Shown here piece by piece: positions 14,462 to 21,810 of a stretch of 35,837 nucleotides of DNA; the first letter of the stretch is position 1, and each line of letters starts with the position of its first letter. The translations under genes were made by a program, and so were the position numbers. The notes under the pieces are model-generated. The model saw nothing but the letters and a program-made list of their open reading frames with translations. It did no database searches and was not told the DNA's origin. Origin of the DNA: Actinomycetes bacterium (lineage in GTDB: Bacteria > Actinomycetota > Acidimicrobiia > Acidimicrobiales > UBA8190); contig JAKAYQ010000011.1 in assembly GCA_021826725.1 (NCBI GenBank), forward strand, positions 1 through 35,837, in the 5' to 3' direction.

Positions 14462-14467
14462 TAGCGT
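14462..14467 (+). promoter_or_regulatory. Putative -10 hexamer for leaderless imuA'
   Basis: TAGCGT, immediately after the LexA box and 6 bases before GTG 14474. No ribosome site intervenes. The leaderless arrangement is inferred. Confidence 0.45.
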
Positions 14468-14473
14468 TCGGAT

Positions 14474-15247
14474 GTGACGCCCATCACGACTCGGCCGGCT
14501 CCCCCCTCCACGCCAGCGTTCTCCTCCACACCGGCCCCCGGCACTCCCGCCGACGGCGGGGGTCCGCTCGATCGAGTTGTCTCGCCACTCCTGCACACCC
14601 AGGCTCGCCCCATCTCCGCCGCCGCTGACCAGACCGTGACGCTCCCGCCGGACCTGGGCGCCCTGTTCCCCGGCGGAACGGCACGGCGCGGCACCGTCGT
14701 TCACATCACCCTCGCCGCTCCGGGCACCAGCGGCATGACCAGCCTGGCCATGGCCCTGCTCGCCGCCGTGTCGGCCACTGGTGGCTGGGGTGCGATCGTC
14801 GGCTTCCCCGACACCGGTGTCGCGGCAATTGCCGATGCCGGGGTCGATCTCGACCGCCTGGTCTTCGTGCCCGAGCCGGGATCCCGGTGGGCCGAGGTCA
14901 CCGCCATCGCGCTGGCGGGCATGGCCGTCGTGCTCACCCGCCCGCCCGCTCACGTCCCACCGCGGATCGGCCGTCGGCTTGCCGCGGTCGCCCGCGATCA
15001 GCGGTCGGTGCTGGTCGTGGTCGGACTGCAGCGCTGGCCCGAACCTCCCGATGTCCGCCTGGTGGTCCGGAGCGCCGCCTGGATCGGCCTCGGCGACGGG
15101 CACGGGCACCTGAGCGCCCGCCGCTGCACCGTGGCAGCCGGAGGTCGGCGAGCTGCAGCGCGCCAGGTCGAGACCACCCTGTGGCTCCCCGGCCAGGGGT
15201 TCCGCCCCGTGCCGGACGGCGAGGACGGCCCGGCACGGGCCCGGTGA
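14474..15247 (+). CDS. imuA': ImuA'-type RecA-fold protein of the SOS mutasome
   Basis: A 257-aa protein matching actinobacterial ImuA', a RecA-like accessory factor for translesion synthesis by ImuB and DnaE2. After a Pro/Thr-rich leader it shows GTVVHITLAAPGTSGMTSLA where a RecA P-loop would be, but without the GK[ST] lysine. Then come GGWGAIVGFPDTGVAAIADA, GVDLDRLVFVPEPGSRWAEV and VVLTRPP, the family's landmark strands. Loss of the P-loop Lys suggests a scaffolding role rather than ATP hydrolysis. GTG 14474 lies directly behind a LexA box. imuB starts 3 bp after its stop. Confidence 0.82.
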   Translation: MTPITTRPAPPSTPAFSSTPAPGTPADGGGPLDRVVSPLLHTQARPISAAADQTVTLPPDLGALFPGGTARRGTVVHITLAAPGTSGMTSLAMALLAAVSATGGWGAIVGFPDTGVAAIADAGVDLDRLVFVPEPGSRWAEVTAIALAGMAVVLTRPPAHVPPRIGRRLAAVARDQRSVLVVVGLQRWPEPPDVRLVVRSAAWIGLGDGHGHLSARRCTVAAGGRRAAARQVETTLWLPGQGFRPVPDGEDGPARAR

Positions 15248-15250
15248 ACA

Positions 15251-16354
15251 GTGGTGCGCCGGTTGCTCGTGGTCCGCTGCCCGGGCCTGCTCGACGAGGA
15301 CGACCAGGGGCAGGCGGGTCGGCACTTCGCCGACGTGGTGGCCGCCGTCGAGACACTCACGCCGGTGGTGGACGTCGTCGCCCCCGGCATGAGCTCGCTG
15401 ACCACCCGAGGACCGTCCCGCTACTTCGGCGGCGACCAGGCCCTGGGCGACCTGGTGACCGGGATCGTCACCACACGTTGCGGGCACGAGGTCGGCGTCG
15501 GGGTGGCCGACGGGCTGTTCGCCGCCATTCTGGCCGCCACCATGGCAGCCGACGAGGGCCGGCCGGTCATCGTCGAACCCTCGGGGACACCCGGGTTCCT
15601 CGCCCCCTGGCCGGTTGCCATCCTGGACCGACCCGACCTCACCAGCGTCCTGGAACGGCTCGGCATCCACCACCTGGGGCAATTCGCGGCACTCCCGCGT
15701 CGCCACGTCGTCGCCCGGTTCGGCACCGACGCTGCCACCTGTCACGACGTCACGACAGGCCAGCGCGGCGAGCTGGCAGGCATCCGACGCCCGGTCCGGT
15801 ACCGCCGAGTGGACCACGACCCGGCCGGCACCACCACGCAGGCGGGGTTCTGGGGTGTCGGCGACGACATCGAGCGCAGCGCACTGCAGGCCGTCGCCCG
15901 GATCGCCGCCATCACCGGTCCTGCTGCGGTGCTCGTCGGCCGGCAGCACGATGGTCGCAGCCCCGGGGAATGGGCACGGCTCGTGCCGTGGGACGCCGGT
16001 CGCAGGCCTGATCGCCGCCGCGACCTCACCGGTATAGCGCCATGGCCGGGGCGGATCCCCCGGCCGGCTCCCGCCCTGGTGCACGCCCGACCCCGGTCCG
16101 CCGATCTGGTCGGCGCCGACGGCCGACCGGTAGGGGTGAGCAGCCACGGCGAGGCCACCGCGACTCCAGCCCGGCTCTCCATCGACGGCGGCTCGTGGCA
16201 GAAGGTCCACGCCTGGGCGGGGCCCTGGCCGATCGACGAGCGCTGGTGGGCGACACGCCGGCGGCGCGCCCACCTGCAGGTGCTGACCGCATCCGGCGCC
16301 CACCTGCTCGTCCGGGAGCAGCGGTGCTGGTGGGTCGAGGCGACCTATGACTGA
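15251..16354 (+). CDS. imuB: ImuB-type inactive Y-family polymerase homologue, unusually short
   Basis: A 367-aa mutasome adaptor; ImuB usually has about 500 residues, lacks catalytic acidic residues, and links DnaE2 to the beta clamp. Seen here: N-terminal RRLLVVRCPGL; GPSRYFGGDQALGDLV; GVADGLFAAILAATMA; FLAPWPVAIL; the helix-hairpin-helix block LGIHHLGQFAALPRRHVVAR; and C-terminal RLSIDGGSWQKVHAWAGPWP with RCWWVEATYD. Between VVRCPGL and FADVVAAVETL only about 15 residues remain where relatives carry roughly 70-80 with a VACSPAARxxGV-type fingers segment. No catalytic DxD or SxDE remains. It overlaps dnaE2 by 8 bp. Confidence 0.85.
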   Translation: MVRRLLVVRCPGLLDEDDQGQAGRHFADVVAAVETLTPVVDVVAPGMSSLTTRGPSRYFGGDQALGDLVTGIVTTRCGHEVGVGVADGLFAAILAATMAADEGRPVIVEPSGTPGFLAPWPVAILDRPDLTSVLERLGIHHLGQFAALPRRHVVARFGTDAATCHDVTTGQRGELAGIRRPVRYRRVDHDPAGTTTQAGFWGVGDDIERSALQAVARIAAITGPAAVLVGRQHDGRSPGEWARLVPWDAGRRPDRRRDLTGIAPWPGRIPRPAPALVHARPRSADLVGADGRPVGVSSHGEATATPARLSIDGGSWQKVHAWAGPWPIDERWWATRRRRAHLQVLTASGAHLLVREQRCWWVEATYD

Positions 16355-19300
16355 TCCCGGCACGGCTGGTGCTCCGGCCTACGCCGAGCTGCACTGCCAC
16401 TCCAACTTCAGCTTTCTCGACGGCGCCTCCCATCCCGAGGATCTCGTCGCCGAAGCCGCCCGGCTCGGGCTCAGCGCCCTGGCGCTCACCGACCACGGTG
16501 GTCTCTCCGGTGTCGTCCGCTTCGCCCGGGCCGCCGGCACCGCCGGGCTGCCGACCGTGTTCGGCGCCGAGCTGACGCTGACCGACGAAGCGTTGCCCTC
16601 CCGGACCGGCACCCGCAGCAGCCCCAGCGGGCAGCACAGCCCCAGCGGACCGCACGAACGCGGCCTCACCTCGACGGCGGTCGGCCGTACCGGGGTCGTC
16701 GACCCGCCAGGCACCCACCTGGTGGTGCTGGCCCGCGATCCCGAGGGCTACGCCCGGCTCAGCCGGACCATCGCCCTCGCCCATCTGGCCGGGGACGGCA
16801 AGGACCTCCCCCGGTGCACGCTGGCCGACCTGGCCGGCGCCCATGGCGGGCACTGGGTCGTGCTGACGGCCTGCCGCAAGGGGCCACTGGCCAGTGCCCT
16901 CGACACCGGCGGCCCGCGAGCCGCCCGCCGGCGGCTCGACGAGCTCGTCGACGCGTTCGGGCGCGACAGCCTCGCCGTGGAGCTGTGGGATCACGGGGAT
17001 CCGGTCGACACCGTCCGCAACGACGCCCTGGCCCAGTTGGCGGTGGACCGGAACCTCGATGTCGTGGGCACCAACAACGTGCACTACGCCACCGCGTCGC
17101 GATGGCCGCTGGCCACGGTGATGGCAGCCGTGCGAGCTCGGCGGCCCCTGGCCGACCTGGACGGGTGGCTGGCTCCCAACGCCAGCGCCCATCTGCGCTC
17201 TGGGGCCGAGCAGAGCCGCCGCTTCGCCCGCTGGCCCGGCGCGGTGCGCACCGCTGCCGAGCTCGGTGCCCGTTGCGCCTTCGACCTTCGCCTGGTCGCC
17301 CCGGGCCTGCCCCGGGGCCTGGTCCCCGACGGCTCCGACGACCAGGGATTGCTCACCGAGCTGGTCCAGCGGGGCGCCGTGGACCGCTACGGCCCACGGC
17401 ACGCCGAGCGGGTCCCCGGAGCCTGGGCCCAGATCGACCACGAGCTCGATGTGATCGGAAGCCTCGGGTACGCCGGATACTTCATCGTCGTCCACGACAT
17501 CGTGGAGCTGTGCCGACGGCGGGACATCTTCTGCCAGGGACGGGGGTCCGCCGCCAATTCGGCCGTCTGCTACGCGCTGGGCATCACCCAGGCTGACGCC
17601 GTGGCGCTCGGGCTCCTGTTCGAGCGCTTCCTGTCGCCCGAGCGCGACGGACCGCCGGACATCGACGTGGACATCGAGTCCTCCCGGCGCGACGAAGTCA
17701 TCGCCTACGTCTATGAGCGCTACGGCCGCCACCACGCTGCCCAGGTGGCCAATGTCGTCACCTACCGACCCCGATCGGCTGTGCGCGACGTCGGCCGTGC
17801 ACTGGGCCACGACCCCGCCACCGTGGCCGGCTGGACCGCCGCGCTCGACCGGGGGGACGCCATCGACCAGGTCGACGGCCTGCCCCCGAACGTGGCCCGG
17901 CTGGCCACCGAGCTGCTCGACGCTCCTCGCCATCTCGGCCTGCACTCGGGAGGCATGGTGCTGTGCGACCGACCGGTGATCGACGTGTGCCCGGTGCAGT
18001 GGGCCCGGCTCCCCGGCCGCAGTGCCCTGCAGTGGGACAAGGAGGACTGCGCGGCGGTCGGTCTGGTCAAGTTCGACCTATTGGGGCTGGGGATGCTGCA
18101 GGCCCTGCACCGCACTGTCGACCTGGTGCGCGACGCGCACGACATCCAGATCGACCTGGGGACGATCCCCCAGGAGGACGCGGTCTACGACATGATGTGC
18201 CGGGCCGACACCGTGGGCGTGTTCCAGATCGAGAGCCGCTCCCAGATGGCGACCTTGCCGCGCATCGAGCCCCGGTGCTTCGCCGACCTGGTGGTCGAGG
18301 TGGCTCTCATTCGCCCCGGACCCATCCAGGGCGGGTCGGTCCACCCCTACATCCGCCGCCGCCGCGGCAAGGAGCCCGCCGAACCCCCGCACCCGCTGCT
18401 CCGCCGAGCGTTGGCCAAGACCCTCGGCGTGCCGCTGTTCCAGGAGCAGCTGATGCAGATCGCCATCGACGCCGCGGGGTTCTCCCCCAGCGAGGCCGAC
18501 CGGCTCCGCCAGGCCATGAGCGCAAAGCGCTCCCAGGCTCGCATGGCAGAGCTCCACGACCGGCTGCTCGCCGGCATGGCCGAACGCGGCATCACCGGGC
18601 CGGCCGCCGACGAGATCGTCGACAAGCTCGCCGCCTTCGCCAACTTCGGCTTCCCCGAGAGCCACGCCGTGTCATTCGCCTACCTCGTCTACGCCAGCGC
18701 CTGGCTCAAGCTGCACTACCCGGCTGCATTCACCGCCGGTCTGCTCGACGCCCAACCCATGGGGTTCTGGTCGCCCCAGTCCCTGGTGGCCGACGCCCGG
18801 CGCCACGGCGTGGTCGTCCACCGCCCGCACGTCAACCACTCGGGCGCTGCCACGGCCGTGGTGTGGGACGACCCCTCGCCTCGGGACGGCGGGACCCCAG
18901 GCCGGGGCCACCACCCCTGTGGCGACATGGGCAGCGAGCCGACCCACGGCTCCGGCCGGGCAGCGGGGGGCGCGGGGAGGCTGGCGAGGGGCACGGCGGG
19001 GCCGGCGGGGAGCGGCGAGCATCTCGCCGGCGCGCAACCGGCCATCCGACTGGGTCTGTCCCAGGTGCGCGGCCTCGGCGAGGATGCCGCCCGCCGGATC
19101 GTGGCGGCACAGCCCTATGCCTCGATCGACGACCTGGTCCGGCGAGGGCACCCGACCGCCGCTCAGGTCGAGACGCTGGCCACCGCCGGCGCCCTGGCCG
19201 GGCTGCCGGCGACCGCCGGGCGGGCGGTTCCCGGAGACCGCCGACGCACGCTGTGGGCCGCCGGCGCCGTGGCCGGGAGAACGCCGGCCATCGGACCGCA

Positions 19301-19850
19301 GCGGCTGCCGGGAATGGTGACCGGCGACGATCCCCCGACCCTGCCCGATCCCGACACCATCGACGACCTCGGCGCCGACCTCTGGGCCACCGGGCTCACC
19401 GTCGGGCCGACAGCCATGGAGCTCGCCCGCCCGAGCCTCGATACCCGGGGAGTGGTCCCCGCCGCCCGGCTGACCGCCCACGACGCAGGTGGGGTATCGG
19501 GTGAGGGGCCAGCCAAGGTGCTCGTGGCCGGGGTCGTCACCCACCGCCAGCGCCCGGAGAGCGCCCGGGGCACGGTGTTCATCAACCTCGAAGACGAGAC
19601 CGGGATGGTCAACGTGATCTGCTCCGCCGGTGCCTGGGCACGGTGGCGCCACGTGGCGCGCCGGGCTGCCGCTCTGGAGGTGCGCGGTCGGCTCGAACGG
19701 GCCGACGGCGTCGTCAGCGTCGTGGCCGAACGGATCCGGTCCCTCGACCTGGCGCTGCTGTCCAGAGTGCCCGCTCCAGCCGGTCGTCCGCCGACAGCCC
19801 TGCCTGCCACCGGGCAGCCGCTCGCACCCCCGTCACGGGACTTCCACTGA
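16347..19850 (+). CDS. dnaE2: Error-prone DNA polymerase III alpha subunit DnaE2
   Basis: A 1167-aa C-family polymerase for damage-induced mutagenic synthesis. Order: PHP domain with AELHCHSNFSFLDGAS and ALALTDHGGLSG; polymerase core with GRGSAANSAVCYALGI and the catalytic acidic motif PDIDVDIES (Asp438-Asp442); QVANVVTYRPRSAVRDVGRA; GMVLCDRP; LIRPGPIQGG; FPESHAVSFAYLVYASAWLK; helix-hairpin-helix (LGEDAARRIVAA); and a C-terminal OB fold (VLVAGVVTHRQRPESARGTV then FINLEDETGMVNVIC). GRGSAANS and the OB position are typical of DnaE2. Residues about 842-896 form a Gly/Ala/Arg-rich low-complexity insert. A second short insert of Ser/Gly/Pro lies near residues 88-112. ATG 16347 overlaps the imuB stop. 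Confidence 0.95.
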   Translation: MTDPGTAGAPAYAELHCHSNFSFLDGASHPEDLVAEAARLGLSALALTDHGGLSGVVRFARAAGTAGLPTVFGAELTLTDEALPSRTGTRSSPSGQHSPSGPHERGLTSTAVGRTGVVDPPGTHLVVLARDPEGYARLSRTIALAHLAGDGKDLPRCTLADLAGAHGGHWVVLTACRKGPLASALDTGGPRAARRRLDELVDAFGRDSLAVELWDHGDPVDTVRNDALAQLAVDRNLDVVGTNNVHYATASRWPLATVMAAVRARRPLADLDGWLAPNASAHLRSGAEQSRRFARWPGAVRTAAELGARCAFDLRLVAPGLPRGLVPDGSDDQGLLTELVQRGAVDRYGPRHAERVPGAWAQIDHELDVIGSLGYAGYFIVVHDIVELCRRRDIFCQGRGSAANSAVCYALGITQADAVALGLLFERFLSPERDGPPDIDVDIESSRRDEVIAYVYERYGRHHAAQVANVVTYRPRSAVRDVGRALGHDPATVAGWTAALDRGDAIDQVDGLPPNVARLATELLDAPRHLGLHSGGMVLCDRPVIDVCPVQWARLPGRSALQWDKEDCAAVGLVKFDLLGLGMLQALHRTVDLVRDAHDIQIDLGTIPQEDAVYDMMCRADTVGVFQIESRSQMATLPRIEPRCFADLVVEVALIRPGPIQGGSVHPYIRRRRGKEPAEPPHPLLRRALAKTLGVPLFQEQLMQIAIDAAGFSPSEADRLRQAMSAKRSQARMAELHDRLLAGMAERGITGPAADEIVDKLAAFANFGFPESHAVSFAYLVYASAWLKLHYPAAFTAGLLDAQPMGFWSPQSLVADARRHGVVVHRPHVNHSGAATAVVWDDPSPRDGGTPGRGHHPCGDMGSEPTHGSGRAAGGAGRLARGTAGPAGSGEHLAGAQPAIRLGLSQVRGLGEDAARRIVAAQPYASIDDLVRRGHPTAAQVETLATAGALAGLPATAGRAVPGDRRRTLWAAGAVAGRTPAIGPQRLPGMVTGDDPPTLPDPDTIDDLGADLWATGLTVGPTAMELARPSLDTRGVVPAARLTAHDAGGVSGEGPAKVLVAGVVTHRQRPESARGTVFINLEDETGMVNVICSAGAWARWRHVARRAAALEVRGRLERADGVVSVVAERIRSLDLALLSRVPAPAGRPPTALPATGQPLAPPSRDFH

Positions 19851-20014
19851 CGGCGCTACCACCCCGGGCGTCGGGCCCCGACCACGGGGCTCCTGACGCC
19901 GGCCGCGCGACCCCACGGCACCTGCACGACCACGCGGACCAGCCGTCGTCCGGGCCCACTGCTCAAGCCCGTGGCCACCCATGCCGAAACCAAGCGTGGC
20001 AGAAGGAGTCACGG

Positions 20015-20233
20015 ATGACGGCCTGCCCAGGAGAGCTGGTAGTGCACCGCGACGGCGCGGCATGGTGCAGCGAGGTGCGCGCGGGACGCGCCTGCCTCGG
20101 AACGGACCGACCACATCGCGCTGTCTGGACGTGCCGCCTCGTATGGGGCCCCGACGACTGCCCGCGCTGCATCCCATCGGTCACGGCACCCGACGACGTC
20201 ACGCCGGCGCTGCCAGCGATGACCTGGCCCTGA
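20015..20233 (+). CDS. Small Cys-rich protein A, unknown function
   Basis: A 72-aa protein that I do not recognise. ATG 20015 has AGAAGGAG seven bases upstream, which supports translation. Cysteines at 4, 18, 27, 40, 49 and 52, the last two as CPRC, look like a zinc-binding or disulfide pattern. The segment CPGELVVHRDG, C-S-E-x3-G-x2-C-x-G-x-D-x-P-H-x-A and CR-x7-C-x2-C recurs in the next small gene, so both are members of one family. It lies 164 bp behind dnaE2 on the same strand; whether it belongs to the SOS transcript is unknown. The rest of 19851-20014 shows nothing. Confidence 0.6.
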   Translation: MTACPGELVVHRDGAAWCSEVRAGRACLGTDRPHRAVWTCRLVWGPDDCPRCIPSVTAPDDVTPALPAMTWP

Positions 20234-20454
20234 GCCGTCCCTCCACACCCCCACACCCCTCCCCCGACACCGGCATGTCCGAGCAAGCCCGGTCGCCGGC
20301 AAGGAAGCGCGCCGCCCCGAACCCCGCCGCGCCCGCCGGTTGTGCCCCGGTTGGCTGCAGGCCCCGCGTTCCGCTGCCGAGATCTTCATCACGTGCTCCC
20401 GCAGACAACGTGTCGCCCATCAGGGCACCGGCGGGAGCGGAGGAGCGCAGAGCT

Positions 20455-20709
20455 GTGGCGGTCTCGTCAATGTGCAGCGGTTGCCTGGTGGTCCATCGCG
20501 ATGGCCTGGTGGCATTCTGCACCGAGGAGCTCGACGGCGGACAGTGCACCGGCTACGACCATCCGCACCTGGCCGGGATCATGCCGTGTCGCGTCGCTCC
20601 CCTGGTCGTCCGCTGCCGGCACTGCCAGCAGGCGCTGCAGCTCCGCTTGATGATCGCTGAACCGTTCAACCCGGTCCCGCCTGCCCGCGACTCCGTGTTG
20701 ATCAACTAA
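20455..20709 (+). CDS. Small Cys-rich protein B, paralogue of A
   Basis: An 84-aa protein from GTG 20455 (AGGAG nine bases upstream) or 79 aa from ATG 20470, which lacks a ribosome site. Aligned with protein A it keeps C-x-G-x-LVVHRDG, C-T-E, G-x2-C-x-G, D-x-PH-x-A, CR, and a final C-x2-C (CRHC) with the same 8-residue gap before it. The extra Cys10 is not in A. Conservation of cysteines and His/Asp positions with divergence elsewhere indicates selection on a metal-binding fold. Function unknown. Confidence 0.6.
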   Translation: MAVSSMCSGCLVVHRDGLVAFCTEELDGGQCTGYDHPHLAGIMPCRVAPLVVRCRHCQQALQLRLMIAEPFNPVPPARDSVLIN

Positions 20710-20822
20710 CCGCGGAGCGCTGTCGGCATGACCGGCATGACCCGACGATCGTGTACCCAACGACTGCACACTGCTGTCAAGGAGCACCGAACAGTGAGAT
20801 TCGTCACGTTTGGACAACACAC

Positions 20823-20852
20823 TTCACAAGACCCCGTCAACTCGACTACGCT
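20823..20852 (+). promoter_or_regulatory. Putative promoter of the response regulator
   Basis: TTCACA (20823-20828), an 18-base spacer and TACGCT (20847-20852), 8 bases before ATG 20861. No ribosome site follows, so the transcript could be leaderless. CTACGTAG, a small palindrome, covers 20851-20858. Confidence 0.4.
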
Positions 20853-20860
20853 ACGTAGTG

Positions 20861-21586
20861 ATGTCACTCCTTCAGACTGAGCTCCAGGCGATCTTCCGCC
20901 GCTCGTCAGGCCGCGTCCTCGTCGTGGACGACGACGAGGACGTCAGGGCCATGGTCGCCCGGTTCCTGGAAAGCGAGGGCTACCAGATCACCGGGGCAGC
21001 CACCGGCGCCGAAGCGCTGACCGCCGTGATCGAACGCGCACCGGACCTGGTGCTCCTCGACCTCATGCTGTCCAGCGAAGACGGGTTCGACGTCCTCACC
21101 TCCATCAGACGCTACAGCGACATCCCGGTCATCGTGCTGACCGGCCGTGACCGCGAGACGGACCGGGTACTGGGGCTGAAGCTCGGTGCGGACGACTACG
21201 TCTGCAAGCCCTTCTCACCCGCCGAGCTCGAGGCGCGGATCGGGTCGGTCCTGCGCCGGGGCAACCACACGTTGGGGGGCAGCCGGACCCTGCAGTTCGG
21301 GGAGCTGTCCATCGACACCTCCGCCCGCGAGGTGCATGTCGGCGGCGAGCTGGTCGAGACCACCGCCAAGGAGTTCGACCTGCTCACCTTTTTGGCGTCG
21401 TCGCCTCGGCAGGTCTTCACCCGCGAGCAGCTGCTGTCGCAGGTCTGGGACTCGTCGTCGCAGTGGCAGGACGACGGCACGGTGACCGAGCACGTTCGCC
21501 GGATCCGTCGCAAGATCGAGCCCGAACCGGAACGGCCCCGTTGGGTGCGTACCGTGCGAGGGGTCGGGTACCGATTCGAGCCCTGA
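20861..21586 (+). CDS. OmpR/PhoB-family response regulator
   Basis: A 241-aa two-component DNA-binding regulator. The receiver domain (about residues 20-140) has VLVVDDDEDVRAMV (acidic pocket), LVLLDLMLSSEDGFDV with phospho-acceptor Asp67, VIVLTGRD, and YVCKPFSPAELEARI with the conserved Lys. The C-terminal winged helix (about 150-241) has VETTAKEFDLLTFLASSPRQ, FTREQLLSQVWD, TVTEHVRRIRRKIE and VRTVRGVGYRFEP. ATG 20861 is preferred; GTG 20858 overlaps it. It has no adjacent kinase on its own strand; the hybrid kinase downstream converges on it, so partnership is possible but not shown. Confidence 0.93.
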   Translation: MSLLQTELQAIFRRSSGRVLVVDDDEDVRAMVARFLESEGYQITGAATGAEALTAVIERAPDLVLLDLMLSSEDGFDVLTSIRRYSDIPVIVLTGRDRETDRVLGLKLGADDYVCKPFSPAELEARIGSVLRRGNHTLGGSRTLQFGELSIDTSAREVHVGGELVETTAKEFDLLTFLASSPRQVFTREQLLSQVWDSSSQWQDDGTVTEHVRRIRRKIEPEPERPRWVRTVRGVGYRFEP

Positions 21587-21810
21587 CAGCCTCGCCAGCC
21601 CTGACCGACAGGCACCAACAGATCCTTCGCCCTGCTGGCCTCACCCGACCCGGGGCCCGATCGGCGCAGCCGCGTGATCCGGACCGGCCGTGCATGCGGC
21701 CCCTGAGGTTCCCGCCCGCAACGATCGGACAGCACCGCACGTGTGGCGCTGTTGTTACCCCGTGGAGCACGGTGTGATCAACCGTTGGTTCGAACCGGGA
21801 TCGGGCGGGT

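Noticed and set aside
14030-16363. 777-codon minus-strand frame across traG/imuA'/imuB
   Set aside because: It covers three well-supported plus-strand genes, includes the translated microsatellite (VW repeats), and shows no domain.
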